From contig NZ_JABELE010000003.1 in NCBI RefSeq assembly GCF_013009345.1, positions 186,001 to 250,000 of the forward strand: a stretch of DNA of 64,000 bases. The letters run 5' to 3'. Below are positions 51,985 to 60,927 of the stretch, one piece after another. Origin of the DNA: Acinetobacter geminorum. GTDB taxonomy: Bacteria > Pseudomonadota > Gammaproteobacteria > Pseudomonadales > Moraxellaceae. Below the pieces are notes generated by a model that worked only from the letters and a program-made list of their open reading frames with translations, was not told where the DNA came from and did no database searches. The stretch's first letter is position 1. Each line of letters begins with the position of its first letter. The position numbers were made by a program, and so were the translations under genes.

Positions 51985-52614
51985 ATGCGAGATCAGGGGC
52001 GTTTAGTCGAATGGTTCGACGAAAAAGGATATGGCTTTATTCAGCCAGATGATGCTGAAAAAGAGCGAGTCTTTTTGCATATCAAAGATTTTGCACGCCC
52101 CGGACCTCGGCCAATTATTGGCTGTGCACTGGAATATCGGGTGATTCTCGACGAAAGAGGCCGTTTTCGTGCTCAGCAGGTCACTTATTTAAAGGCATCT
52201 CAAACTCGGAAAGCTTCAAAAATTGCAAAAGCAGAATCTTCATTTCAAGCCAGCCCATTGTCTGTAATGCAAATGGGGATTGTGTTTTATTTCGTTTTAA
52301 TGGGCATTATGAGTTTTATTCATATTCTACCAGCTTATACTTTATTGTTCGTCTTAATGATGAATGTGCTGAATTATTGGCTTTATTCACAAGACAAAGA
52401 AGCCGCACAATTAGGTAATCGCCGTGTACCTGAACAAACATTGCACATTGTTAGCTTTCTAGGAGGTTGGCCAGCTGCATGGTGGGCACAACAAAAACTG
52501 AGACATAAAACACAAAAACAACCCTTTCGTAAGATTTATTTTTGTACCATATTCTTTCATTTACTTTTGATTTTGTGGCTAATTTCTCCCTTAAACGTAT
52601 TGCGGGGCTCATAA
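51985..52614 (+). CDS. Cold-shock domain fused to DUF1294 membrane domain
   Basis: This 209-residue protein has an N-terminal cold-shock OB fold (GRLVEWFDEKGYGFIQPDDAEKERVFLHIKDF, with RNP-like aromatic residues) and a C-terminal four-helix DUF1294 membrane domain (about 90-205). The fusion places a nucleic-acid-binding module at the inner membrane. It is 12 bases downstream of thrB on the same strand. The function of DUF1294 fusions is not established. Confidence 0.88.
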   Translation: MRDQGRLVEWFDEKGYGFIQPDDAEKERVFLHIKDFARPGPRPIIGCALEYRVILDERGRFRAQQVTYLKASQTRKASKIAKAESSFQASPLSVMQMGIVFYFVLMGIMSFIHILPAYTLLFVLMMNVLNYWLYSQDKEAAQLGNRRVPEQTLHIVSFLGGWPAAWWAQQKLRHKTQKQPFRKIYFCTIFFHLLLILWLISPLNVLRGS

Positions 52615-52650
52615 AAGTAAATCGTTTTATTAAACTTGAGAGGTATAAAA

Positions 52651-53043
52651 ATGAATAGTTCTATCGACCAAGATCCAAATCGTACTTTAACACTTATTTT
52701 ATATGTACTTTATATTGTTGCCATTTTTACAGGTGGCTTACTTGCGGTTATTGCTCTAATTATTAACTACGTGAAACGTTCTGATGTGCAAGGTTCAATT
52801 TTTGAGAGTCATTTTACATGGCAAATCAGAACATTCTGGTGGTATCTTGCTTGGAATATTATTGCCTTTTTGCCGTTTATTTTCTTGTTCTTTACGGGTG
52901 AAAATCCTGATCTGTTTGCAGGGGTTGCAATCTCATCTACCGTATTCTGCGTAGGTGTAATTGGTGCTGCGTGGATTTGGATTGTATATCGTGCAATTCG
53001 CGGTTTGATTGCGTTAAATGATAACCGTCCGATGTATCAATAA
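52651..53043 (+). CDS. DUF4870-type membrane protein
   Basis: This 130-residue protein has three to four helices (about 14-38, 62-85, 92-118), with charged segments between them. The layout NYVKRSDVQGSIFESHFTWQIRTFWW is characteristic of the DUF4870/TIM44-like small membrane proteins of gamma-proteobacteria. The start at 52651 has GAGAGG before it. It is likely cotranscribed with the neighbours on both sides. Confidence 0.8.
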   Translation: MNSSIDQDPNRTLTLILYVLYIVAIFTGGLLAVIALIINYVKRSDVQGSIFESHFTWQIRTFWWYLAWNIIAFLPFIFLFFTGENPDLFAGVAISSTVFCVGVIGAAWIWIVYRAIRGLIALNDNRPMYQ

Positions 53044-53046
53044 ACC

Positions 53047-53352
53047 ATGATTATTGAACATGTGCATTTGAGCATAAAGGCTGGGCAAAGTGAGGCGTTT
53101 CTTGAGGCATTCGAGCAGGCCAAACATATTGTCTATCCAATGGAAGGCTTTAATGCTGTCCAGCTGATTAGACATGCAACTGATCCTCATCATTATATTT
53201 TAATGATTTTTTGGGATGAGATTGAAAATCATACCGAAGGGTTTAGGAAGTCTGAGGCTTATCAGGAATGGAAGGCATTGCTCCATCCATTTTATGACCC
53301 AATGCCGACGGTTGAGTACTACCAACCGTATACGTTATTGAAGAAAAAATAA
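53047..53352 (+). CDS. Antibiotic biosynthesis monooxygenase (ABM) family protein
   Basis: The 101-residue ferredoxin-like protein of the ABM domain family has LSIKAGQSEAFLEAFEQA at the start and HYILMIFWDEIENHTEGFRKSEAYQEWKALLHPFYDPMPTVEYYQ in the core. It starts three bases after the membrane-protein stop, so it shares that transcript. Relatives degrade haem or oxidise small aromatics; the substrate here is unknown. Confidence 0.85.
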   Translation: MIIEHVHLSIKAGQSEAFLEAFEQAKHIVYPMEGFNAVQLIRHATDPHHYILMIFWDEIENHTEGFRKSEAYQEWKALLHPFYDPMPTVEYYQPYTLLKKK

Positions 53353-53360
53353 TAGATAGT

Positions 53361-53392
53361 AAAAAAGAGAGCATTAAGCTCTCTTTTTTTAT
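53361..53392. terminator. Bidirectional terminator
   Basis: AGAGAGC/GCTCTCT (53367-53373 and 53379-53385) is flanked by A6 and T7; it ends the thrB-side operon and the convergent EamA gene. Confidence 0.88.
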
Positions 53393-54291
53393 TCTTGAAT
53401 ACTTTTATTTTTTTTAATTGGTAGTTTAATTTTTAACTCACTGATTAAAACACCTAAGACCACTAACGCCCCCCCAAAAAGGGCAATCAATGGCAAACGC
53501 TCCCCTGCAATTCGACCAATGATGCCTGCCCAAACAGGTTCGCCTGCATAGATAATTGCAGCACGTGAAGGATCAACCACACGTTGAGCCCAGTTCATAA
53601 CAAATTGAATAAGTGCACTTGCTAAACCTAATGCAACAGCAATGAGTACTAGGGGCCATGAAAATGCAGGAATCGTATGTTCACCTACCATAGGCATGAT
53701 GGCGAAAGAAAGTAGAGACGCCACACCAAGTTGAATGATTGTGACGCGGCGTAAATTTACCTTTCCGGCAAAGTAGCTAATAAAAATAATTTCTAAAGCA
53801 ATCGCAAAGGCGCCGAGTACTGTTAAAAGCTGTCCAAAACTTAAGGAAATTTGCTTAAAACCATTTCCCGTCAATAAAACAAGACCAGTAAAAGCCAAAG
53901 CTGCTCCCACCCAAGTCATGATGTGTGGAGTTTTTCGAAAGATGAGCCACATTAAAATAGGAACAAGCGGTACATAAAGCGCTGTTAAAAAAGCGGATTC
54001 ACTACTCGGAATGGTTTGTAGACCAATGGTCTGGGTGCCGTAGCCTGCCGCAATTACAAGACCAATCGCGCAACCCGCACCTAAGTCTTTTAAAGTGACA
54101 CCTTTCATACTTTTTAATGAAATAACAAGCAAAGTAAGAGCTGCGACAGCAAAACGGCAGCCTACAAAAAACATAGGCGATGAAAAATTCAGTGCATACT
54201 GCACAGTAAGAAATGTTCCACCCCAAATGATCGTAATCAAAATGAGTGCTAACTGTGGGGCTTTGCTTGAACTCAGAGGAATTGGTGACAT
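53389..54291 (-). CDS. EamA-family DMT transporter
   Basis: This 300-residue transporter has ten helices in two EamA repeats (about 10-140 and 155-290). Characteristic ends are LTALYVPLVPILMWLIF and GALVVLGVLISELKI. The start at 54291 is the ATG behind GAG; a TTG six bases earlier is unlikely. It is divergent from an XRE-cupin regulator, and two palindromes lie between the genes, so substrate-dependent control is probable. The substrate is unknown. Confidence 0.88.
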   Translation of the reverse strand: MSPIPLSSSKAPQLALILITIIWGGTFLTVQYALNFSSPMFFVGCRFAVAALTLLVISLKSMKGVTLKDLGAGCAIGLVIAAGYGTQTIGLQTIPSSESAFLTALYVPLVPILMWLIFRKTPHIMTWVGAALAFTGLVLLTGNGFKQISLSFGQLLTVLGAFAIALEIIFISYFAGKVNLRRVTIIQLGVASLLSFAIMPMVGEHTIPAFSWPLVLIAVALGLASALIQFVMNWAQRVVDPSRAAIIYAGEPVWAGIIGRIAGERLPLIALFGGALVVLGVLISELKIKLPIKKNKSIQE

Positions 54292-54310
54292 ACTCAAGTT
54301 AAATTAAATT

Positions 54311-54367
54311 GTGCAATATACTGCACATATTGCGCTATTCTTGTATTTTGTGCAATATATTGCTCAA
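54311..54367. promoter_or_regulatory. Divergent operator pair for the EamA/XRE genes
   Basis: Site one is GCAATAT-N7-ATATTGC (54313-54333), and GTGCA/TGCAC lies within it. Site two is TTGTGCAATATATTGCTCAA (54348-54367), a palindrome with one mismatch pair. Both carry the core GCAATAT. They fill the divergent promoter and are the likely binding sites of the XRE-cupin regulator. Confidence 0.65.
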
Positions 54368-54388
54368 ATTTTCTTGCTAATCCATTTT

Positions 54389-54940
54389 ATGAGCCAGTCG
54401 AGTACCGTTTTACAGCACGTAGGCACAAATATTCGTTCCTTAAGAGATGAGCGAGATTTGAGCCAGCAAGATTTGGCAGATCGGGCAGGTGTGAGTAGAC
54501 GTACCATTGCTGCTTTGGAAACAGGGCAGGTTAATATTAGTTTGGCCAAACTCGATGCGATTGCGGTAGTGCTGGGTGTGGATTTTAAAACGATTGTGAG
54601 TGCACCTGAGCATAAAGAACATGCCCTAGTAAATGCACTCGCTTGGCAGGGTGAAGATGAAGAAAGTAAAGCAACCTTACTCGCTTCAGTTCCATCTCGT
54701 TCCCAAGTTGAACTTTGGATATGGTCCTTGGTTGTAGGGGAGTCTTACGTTGCAGAAGCAGATGCAGATGGATGGCAGGAAATTATTTACGTATTAGAAG
54801 GTGAGCTGACCATACAATTTACAGACAGCAAAAAAATAATATCTGCTGGTTCATCTTTCATTTTTGAAAGTTCTGTTACTTATACCTATATCAATAGTGG
54901 TAACCAAGTGCTTAAATTTACTCGTAATGTGGTGTATTGA
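54389..54940 (+). CDS. XRE-family regulator with cupin sensor domain
   Basis: This 183-residue protein has an N-terminal XRE helix-turn-helix (about 10-65; LSQQDLADRAGVSRRTIAALETGQVNIS) and a C-terminal cupin (about 95-183; GWQEIIYVLEGELTIQF). I use the ATG at 54389 because the frame upstream crosses the operator region. It is divergent from the EamA exporter. The pair is analogous in layout to the azlCD/XRE pair at 15 kb, but the operators differ in sequence. Confidence 0.88.
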   Translation: MSQSSTVLQHVGTNIRSLRDERDLSQQDLADRAGVSRRTIAALETGQVNISLAKLDAIAVVLGVDFKTIVSAPEHKEHALVNALAWQGEDEESKATLLASVPSRSQVELWIWSLVVGESYVAEADADGWQEIIYVLEGELTIQFTDSKKIISAGSSFIFESSVTYTYINSGNQVLKFTRNVVY

Positions 54941-55078
54941 TTTTAAAGTCTTTATAAAATCACATGAGTTATTAAATTTTCTATAAAGAATTTCTCTTAT
55001 TTAAAAATTTGTAAGCTTAATTCTAAACAAAAAATAAGAAGAACAATAAATAAGGCAAGTTATAATATTTCTTGTGTA

Positions 55079-56815
55079 ATGAAATTATTTTTAATTCGGT
55101 TTAATAGAAAAAAAGATACAGAAATGAAATTTTTATTAAGTTCGCAAGATATTCAGAACTATAAATTTATATGGCAGGTTTCTAAAGAAAATTATAAGAA
55201 ACAGAAGAGTAGTATGTTTCTCATGTTTTTATTAGTGATGTTTTCAGCATTCTTTACAACATTGTTGCCATACCTGCTGAAAATTATTATCGACTATTCT
55301 GCACACGAATATAACTTTTTCCTCAATATTCAAATCCCATTTAATTTTTTATATCTACTCGTACTTGCTTATGCGACTGCATGGTTGGTGAATGAGTTAT
55401 GCCATTGGACGCAAAATATTTTTAGTGCTTATTTGATGGTTGATTTCAAAGGAGCATTAATTTTTGCAGGCTTAAAAAATTATTTAAATCTTAAAAAAGA
55501 TGAACAAGATCAAATTGAAGCTGGAACAGTAATCAGTGATCTCGCAAGAGGAAGTTCTGCTTTTGGTGAGATTAATTTAACTTTACTTCTTCATTTGGGG
55601 CCAATTATTTTTCAATTGGCGATGATTTTTGCAGTTCTATTTACCACCATTAGCCTAGTCTTTAGTATTAGCTTTTTATTAATAGCTATCATTATTTTCC
55701 TAGTTTCATTTCATATAAATAAAACAAGCAGTTCTTTATTCGATTCGATGTATCAACAAGATAATCAGGTAAATAGCCATTTGATACATCAGATCTCGAA
55801 TTCATATGAAATTAAAGTAAAAAATGCAGTACCGTTCCAATTATCAAAATTTAATACCACATTAGACTCATTCATCAAAACAGCTAAAGATAGGAACAAG
55901 AAAATAGGGCTATTGATGATTTCTCAATTGTTCCTGATCTTTCTTTTTTTACTCTTTTTTATGTTATTTACCGTATTTCTTTCAACTGAAAAGCAGCTTA
56001 CACCGGGTGCTTTTGTATTGATAAGTACCTATATTATTCAACTCACCAATCCATTTCTGGCAGTTTCCCAAAGCTTGATGCGTTTAAATGGCAACTTTGT
56101 CGCCTTAGCAAAATATCGAAAATACTTTGATCTCAATAAAGAAAATTATACGCATTCTATCGTTCAAGACTCTAACGTTCTCTTTCAATTTATAAATGCT
56201 AAATTTTTACTCGGGAAACGAGCCGTAGATCATTTTAATTTAAAAATATTACCCAATAAAACGTATGTCGTGATTGGGCAAACTGGCTTGGGAAAAACTT
56301 CTCTAATGAATTATTTAATGGGTGTCTACCAGATTCAATCAGGGCAGCTTTGCTATAAGAATATTGATATTAGCCAAAATTTCTCTAAGCATATTTTTGA
56401 TGAGGTTGTTTACGTTGCACAGCAACCAGTTATTTTTCCTTATTCCCTTAGAGATAATTTAGTTTATAACTCCTCGCACATATATGAGGATTCTTACTTA
56501 CTTCAGATGCTTGATCAATTTAATCTATTGCATATTTTGAAAAAGCATCAACTAACGCTCGATGATGATTTAACTGAAATTTATAAGAATTTTTCAGGAG
56601 GAGAAAAGCAAAGAATTTGCATTCTTCGAGGTCTTTTAGCTCGCCCGCAGCTTATCATCCTAGACGAACCGACTGCCGCCTTGGATGTAGATACTGCAAA
56701 AAATATACTTGAATATATTCAGCAGGTTGTTCCATCCGTGATCATGATTACGCATTCACCGTATGCGATGGAAATTGCGGATGAGGTAATCGATTTAGAA
56801 AAGTTATTAAACTAA
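55079..56815 (+). CDS. ABC exporter (fused membrane and ATPase domains)
   Basis: The 578-residue protein has a membrane domain with five to six helices (about 45-330) and a C-terminal nucleotide-binding domain. That domain carries Walker A GQTGLGKTS near 400, signature FSGGEKQR, Walker B LIILDEPTAALD and switch His in MITHSP. It is very AT-rich and rich in Lys, Asn, Ile and Phe, unlike its neighbours, and has no partner genes. The start may be 55079 or the ATG at 55124; neither has a good ribosome-binding site. The cargo is unknown. Base composition suggests acquisition. Confidence 0.8.
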   Translation: MKLFLIRFNRKKDTEMKFLLSSQDIQNYKFIWQVSKENYKKQKSSMFLMFLLVMFSAFFTTLLPYLLKIIIDYSAHEYNFFLNIQIPFNFLYLLVLAYATAWLVNELCHWTQNIFSAYLMVDFKGALIFAGLKNYLNLKKDEQDQIEAGTVISDLARGSSAFGEINLTLLLHLGPIIFQLAMIFAVLFTTISLVFSISFLLIAIIIFLVSFHINKTSSSLFDSMYQQDNQVNSHLIHQISNSYEIKVKNAVPFQLSKFNTTLDSFIKTAKDRNKKIGLLMISQLFLIFLFLLFFMLFTVFLSTEKQLTPGAFVLISTYIIQLTNPFLAVSQSLMRLNGNFVALAKYRKYFDLNKENYTHSIVQDSNVLFQFINAKFLLGKRAVDHFNLKILPNKTYVVIGQTGLGKTSLMNYLMGVYQIQSGQLCYKNIDISQNFSKHIFDEVVYVAQQPVIFPYSLRDNLVYNSSHIYEDSYLLQMLDQFNLLHILKKHQLTLDDDLTEIYKNFSGGEKQRICILRGLLARPQLIILDEPTAALDVDTAKNILEYIQQVVPSVIMITHSPYAMEIADEVIDLEKLLN

Positions 56816-56828
56816 AGATAATCAAAAA

Positions 56829-56860
56829 ATAAAAAAGAGCCTAAAGCGGCTCTTGTTTTA
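56829..56860. terminator. Bidirectional terminator
   Basis: AAGAGCC/GGCTCTT (56835-56841 and 56848-56854) lies between the exporter gene and the convergent hisA. Confidence 0.75.
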
Positions 56861-56871
56861 CATCTTAAAAA

Positions 56872-57603
56872 TTAAAGACGGTTTTCATCCAACAAAAGCT
56901 GAGCTTCACGAAGATTTAAAGTACCTTCATAAATTGCGCGGCCTGTAATCGCACCTAAAATGCCCGGTTGACCTTTTAAGTTACGAACGTCATCAAGGTT
57001 GGTTACACCACCAGAAGCAATTACTGGTAAACCTGAGTATTGAGCCAAGTTTACAGTTTGCTCAACGTTTACACCTTGCATCATGCCATCACGTGCAATG
57101 TCCGTGTAAACAATGCTAGACACGCCTGCATCTGCAAAGCGTTTCGCTAAATCAGTTGCTTTCACATCAGTAACGTTTGCCCAGCCGTCAGTTGCAACCA
57201 TACCATTCATGGCATCAATACCAACAATGATGTGACCAGCAAAGCGCTTACAAGCTTCTTCTACAAATTCAGGCTCTTGAACTGCTTTAGTACCGATAAT
57301 GACAAAAGTCACACCAGCTTCTAAATAGTGTTCAATTGTTTCTAATGAGCGAATACCACCGCCAATTTGAATTGGTAATTCTGGCTGAGCTTTAGCAATC
57401 GCTTCAACAACAGGCTTATGAACAGGCGTACCTGCGAAAGCACCATTCAAATCAACCAAATGCAAACGGCGCGCACCTTCATTTACCCAATGCTGGGCAG
57501 TTGCAACCGGATCGTCAGAGAAAACGGTATCGTCTTCCATACGCCCTTGTTTTAAACGCACACATTTACCATCTTTCAGGTCAATTGCTGGAATGATTAG
57601 CAT
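56872..57603 (-). CDS. hisA: ProFAR isomerase
   Basis: HisA performs the Amadori isomerisation of ProFAR to PRFAR, the substrate of HisHF. The 243-residue half-barrel repeat protein has catalytic Asp in IPAIDLKDGKCVRLKQGR and Asp in YTDIARDGMMQG, plus phosphate loops GGGIRS and ASGGV. The start at 57603 is the ATG preceded by AAGGAG. It is transcribed leftward as an isolated his gene. Confidence 0.97.
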   Translation of the reverse strand: MLIIPAIDLKDGKCVRLKQGRMEDDTVFSDDPVATAQHWVNEGARRLHLVDLNGAFAGTPVHKPVVEAIAKAQPELPIQIGGGIRSLETIEHYLEAGVTFVIIGTKAVQEPEFVEEACKRFAGHIIVGIDAMNGMVATDGWANVTDVKATDLAKRFADAGVSSIVYTDIARDGMMQGVNVEQTVNLAQYSGLPVIASGGVTNLDDVRNLKGQPGILGAITGRAIYEGTLNLREAQLLLDENRL

Positions 57604-57697
57604 GCTTCCGCTCCTTGCTTCATCATGATTATGAAATTGTGCACATCTTAGCAAAGTATTGATCAATCGCTAAGCCTTAGAAAAGACTTTTATTACT

Positions 57698-58339
57698 TTA
57701 CGCCTGAAGCACGGTTTGAATCGTTTGTGAAATGTGGACAGGTAATAGTTTTTGGTTTCTGAGCTCTTCAAATACGAGTAATGCAGCATAAGCATCAGTG
57801 GCGGCATAATTTATTTGCTGAGATGTAAGAGGCTTTCGTGCCCAGTTTGAAGTCCCGACTTTTTTCGACTTTGCCAGATATTGTCCAAATAACAGTGCTA
57901 CCGCTTTTTGTAGACCGATCTGCTGTTTAAAACCAAAGTGACTAAATCCTTTGGCAAGGTCAACACAACTTTCTAGCTCTATGCCTTTTTTATGAAAAAT
58001 GTGCTTATCATTTTTAAGGCCAAAGCCAACTTTAATTTGTTTTGGGTTAGATAAAATGGGCTGCAAGAATTTTAAAGTCGATGAATTGACATGAAATAAA
58101 TAGGCTTTTTGTGCTGTAGCAAGTTGAATCAAGTGTGGCCCAGTTGAGATTTCACCCACTTTAAATGTAGGTTTAGACTCAGAATCAAATCCCAAAATTG
58201 CAGCGTTTTTTAATTCTTCTTCAATATTTTTGCATTGCTTAAAATTTTCAATCACCACAATATTATGGTGGTTAAGATTTTCAAAAGGAGGAAGCTGCTG
58301 AATAGAGGCTTTATCAAGGAGGGCAACGGCTTCGGACAT
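57698..58339 (-). CDS. 3'-5' exonuclease (RNase D-like, DEDDy)
   Basis: The 213-residue DnaQ-fold nuclease of the RNase D/WRN-exonuclease branch has the DEDDy residues in LGFDSESKPTF (Asp and Glu), VGFGLKNDKHIF (Asp) and INYAATDAYAALLV (Tyr and Asp). It is a single-domain member without the HRDC domains of RNase D. It processes RNA or DNA 3' ends; its natural substrate is unknown. It lies between hisA and a DUF805 gene, all on the minus strand. Confidence 0.87.
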   Translation of the reverse strand: MSEAVALLDKASIQQLPPFENLNHHNIVVIENFKQCKNIEEELKNAAILGFDSESKPTFKVGEISTGPHLIQLATAQKAYLFHVNSSTLKFLQPILSNPKQIKVGFGLKNDKHIFHKKGIELESCVDLAKGFSHFGFKQQIGLQKAVALLFGQYLAKSKKVGTSNWARKPLTSQQINYAATDAYAALLVFEELRNQKLLPVHISQTIQTVLQA

Positions 58340-58385
58340 ATTTAATAGCGTACAAATGAATTGAGCTATTTACTTTATATATGAA

Positions 58386-58410
58386 TAAAGCCTAGAGGAC
58401 TAGGCTTTAT
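58386..58410 (-). terminator. Terminator of the DUF805 gene
   Basis: AAAGCCTAG/CTAGGCTTT around AGGA (58387-58395 and 58400-58408). Confidence 0.7.
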
Positions 58411-58425
58411 AAATGTCTTTAAAAA

Positions 58426-58974
58426 TTATTGAGATTGAGAAGGTGTACCAATGACCACACTTTCGCTTTTCTCAACATAGCCTTCATAGGTTGGAGCCAT
58501 GATTGTAGCAACAATGGCAAAAACAAAAGCAAGTGGAATTAGGACAATATAAATCCAGCCTAAAACGCGTTCCCAACCAGGGGTAGGGCGCTGCGGACCA
58601 TAATCATTATTGCCTTCCGTACCTTTTGCCGCAAAGAGATAAATCATAAAAATTAGGTTTACGGCAGGGATCAGCATCAGTAACGATAGCCATCCTGTAT
58701 TATTGCGGTCATGCAAACGGCGGATAGTAAAGATAAAGCTTACATACAGGCAAACAATATAAAGAATGGCGATAACAATCATGCCTGCAGTAGAAAGGCC
58801 TGTTAGTTCCTGACTAGATGTAAATCCAAAAGTGAATGCGATGGCAACAACAACGATGCCGATGACGAGTGAAAATAAGAATGTCCAAGCAGCATAAGAG
58901 AGTCGTCCAAAACGACCACTAGCTTTAAAGGGTGAATCTTGTTGAAGTGGTTGATTTTCGAAAGGTGAATTCAT
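58426..58974 (-). CDS. DUF805 family membrane protein
   Basis: This 182-residue integral membrane protein has four helices. It carries the DUF805 signature FGRLSYAAWTFLFSL at the start and RRLHDRNNTGWLSLLMLIPAVNLIF in the middle, and the YGPQRPTPGWERVLGW segment. Function unknown. GATCAGGAAAAC precedes the ATG. It is monocistronic between two hairpin terminators. Confidence 0.88.
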   Translation of the reverse strand: MNSPFENQPLQQDSPFKASGRFGRLSYAAWTFLFSLVIGIVVVAIAFTFGFTSSQELTGLSTAGMIVIAILYIVCLYVSFIFTIRRLHDRNNTGWLSLLMLIPAVNLIFMIYLFAAKGTEGNNDYGPQRPTPGWERVLGWIYIVLIPLAFVFAIVATIMAPTYEGYVEKSESVVIGTPSQSQ

Positions 58975-59081
58975 TTTGTTTTCCTGATCATTTGGTTTTA
59001 TTTAAAAGTATAAATATTCAATATTTTGTTGAATAAAACATCATTCTATAAATGACTAGTTATTATTGTAAATAAAAAAAA

Positions 59082-59111
59082 GATCAGGCCATCTAGACCT
59101 GATCTTTTTTA
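59082..59111 (-). terminator. Terminator after hisH
   Basis: AGATCAGG/CCTGATCT is flanked by A- and T-runs, ending the hisB-hisH unit. Confidence 0.85.
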
Positions 59112-59124
59112 GTTTTAAATCAGA

Positions 59125-59742
59125 TTAAATATTCCATTCCACAAAGTTTTTAAGTAACTGCAAACCCGCAGTATGACTTTTCTCTGGGTGGAATTGAGTC
59201 GCGAATAAATTATCTTTGTGAATGGCTGTGCAGAAATTCACACCATACTCACATGTGGCAGCAACTAAGCTTTCATCTTTTGGTTCGACATAATAACTAT
59301 GTACAAAGTAGAAGCGAGCATCTTGTTCGATGTTGTTCCACATTGGATGGCTTGGGTCCATTTGGTGAACTTGGTTCCAGCCCATGTGTGGTACTTTTAA
59401 ACCTTCCATTTGAGGGAAATGTTTTACTACGCCGTCAAAAATACCTAATGCGTCTACACCACCATTTTCTTCTGAACTTTGTAGTAATGCTTGCATGCCT
59501 ACGCAAATCGCAAGAACTGGCTTATTAAAAGCAGCTTTACGTACGACTTCATCAATACCTGCTTCACGCATGCCTTGCATACAGTCACGCATTGCACCAA
59601 CGCCCGGAAAAACAATTTTGTCGGCTTGTGCAATTAACTTTGGGTCATTGGTCACATCGACTGTAGCGCCCACATGCTCAAGTGCTTTAGCTGCTGAGTG
59701 TAGATTGCCCATGCCATAATCAAGCAATGCGATACGTGTCAT
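59125..59742 (-). CDS. hisH: Imidazole glycerol phosphate synthase glutaminase subunit
   Basis: HisH is the class I glutaminase that supplies ammonia to HisF. The 205-residue protein has the oxyanion motif FPGVGAM, the nucleophile in LAICVGMQALL near residue 82 and the His/Glu pair in TQFHPEKSHTAG. Its ATG overlaps the hisB stop by one base (TAATG), so the two are translated in coupling. Its cyclase partner gene hisF is separated from it by about 8 kb. Confidence 0.96.
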   Translation of the reverse strand: MTRIALLDYGMGNLHSAAKALEHVGATVDVTNDPKLIAQADKIVFPGVGAMRDCMQGMREAGIDEVVRKAAFNKPVLAICVGMQALLQSSEENGGVDALGIFDGVVKHFPQMEGLKVPHMGWNQVHQMDPSHPMWNNIEQDARFYFVHSYYVEPKDESLVAATCEYGVNFCTAIHKDNLFATQFHPEKSHTAGLQLLKNFVEWNI

Positions 59743-60335
59743 TAGAGGCTACCTTTTGTCGATGCAATCGTGTTTTCTGCACGTGGATCAACTTCACATG
59801 CCATACGTAAAGCACGAGCAAGTGCTTTAAAAACACTTTCGATTTGATGATGGCTATTTTTACCTTTTAAGTTATCGATGTGTAAGGTCATAAGCGCATG
59901 GTTTACGAAGCCTTGGAAAAACTCGGAAAATAAATCGACATCAAAGGTACCGATGCGTGCACGAGTAAATGGAATATCCATGAATAAACCCGGACGACCA
60001 GATAAATCTACAACAACGCGAGATAAAGCTTCGTCTAATGGTGCATAAAAATGACCATAGCGTTTTAAACCTTTTTTATCGCCTAAAGCTTGGGCAAAAG
60101 CTTGTCCAAGCGTGATACCACAGTCTTCTACGGTGTGGTGATCATCAATCTCGAGGTCTCCATCACAATGAATATCGATATCAAATAAGCCATGTCGCTT
60201 GATTTGATCAATCATATGGTCTAAAAATGGAACTCCAGTGTTTAGTGTGCCTTGACCAGTACCGTCGAGATTTAAACGAACTCGAATTTTGGTTTCATTG
60301 GTATTTCTAACCACTTCACTGATACGTTGCGTCAT
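59742..60335 (-). CDS. hisB: Imidazoleglycerol-phosphate dehydratase
   Basis: HisB dehydrates imidazole glycerol phosphate in histidine synthesis. The 197-residue monofunctional enzyme carries the manganese-binding histidine motifs HMIDQIKRHG, DDHHTVEDCG and the second-half counterpart MTLHIDNLKGKNSHHQIE. The ATG at 60335 (MTQRISEV) is taken because it starts the conserved core; an upstream frame adds five residues. It is coupled to hisH by a one-base overlap. There is no fused phosphatase domain as in enterics. Confidence 0.96.
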   Translation of the reverse strand: MTQRISEVVRNTNETKIRVRLNLDGTGQGTLNTGVPFLDHMIDQIKRHGLFDIDIHCDGDLEIDDHHTVEDCGITLGQAFAQALGDKKGLKRYGHFYAPLDEALSRVVVDLSGRPGLFMDIPFTRARIGTFDVDLFSEFFQGFVNHALMTLHIDNLKGKNSHHQIESVFKALARALRMACEVDPRAENTIASTKGSL

Positions 60336-60437
60336 GGACACGTTCCTCAAAAAACGTCAAAAATGATTGGATGTTAACGACAATTTCGCTGTGACGAATT
60401 CGTGACAGCATCATAGTTTGCTCAGGAGGGTTAATCA

Positions 60438-60821
60438 ATGCCTATTACCGTACATGCTTATAGTTCTCTAGATAATTCAGAGATCCGCGATCAGCTTGAG
60501 CGACTGTATGATACAAGTCCGGAGTTTGGTGACGGGCACGATGCGATTGAACAACTTGAACAAGATTTACAACAGTATACCACGCTATACACTGCCGAAT
60601 TTAACACCAAAATTATAGGTGCAATTTGGTCTTCAGGACAAGGCGAAAGCAAGGTCCTTGAATATATTGTTGTGCACCCTGCTAACCGTGGTCGTGGGGT
60701 AGCTGAGCGCTTAGTTGAAGAAGCTTGCCGCATAGAAGAGTCAAAAGGTGTTAAAACTTTTGAACCAGGCTGTGGCGCAATTCATCGCTGTTTGGCTCAC
60801 ATTGGTAAATTACATCACTAA
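60438..60821 (+). CDS. PanZ-like GNAT acetyl-CoA sensor
   Basis: This 127-residue GNAT-fold protein has an acetyl-CoA loop VVHPANRGRGVAERLVEEA. Its length and form match PanZ/PanM, which triggers PanD self-cleavage in beta-alanine and CoA synthesis in Escherichia coli. panD is not in the window, so the assignment rests on fold and length. AGGAGGG lies nine bases ahead of the ATG. It is divergent from hisB and followed by two tRNA-Phe genes. Confidence 0.65.
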   Translation: MPITVHAYSSLDNSEIRDQLERLYDTSPEFGDGHDAIEQLEQDLQQYTTLYTAEFNTKIIGAIWSSGQGESKVLEYIVVHPANRGRGVAERLVEEACRIEESKGVKTFEPGCGAIHRCLAHIGKLHH

Positions 60822-60927
60822 AAGTTTCTATTATTTTGTAGTTGTGATTTAAAAATAATCACTTGTTACAAAAAACGCGGAAGTTGCTTGACGTCTTCTT
60901 ATAAACATTGTTTAATACGCCCACTTC

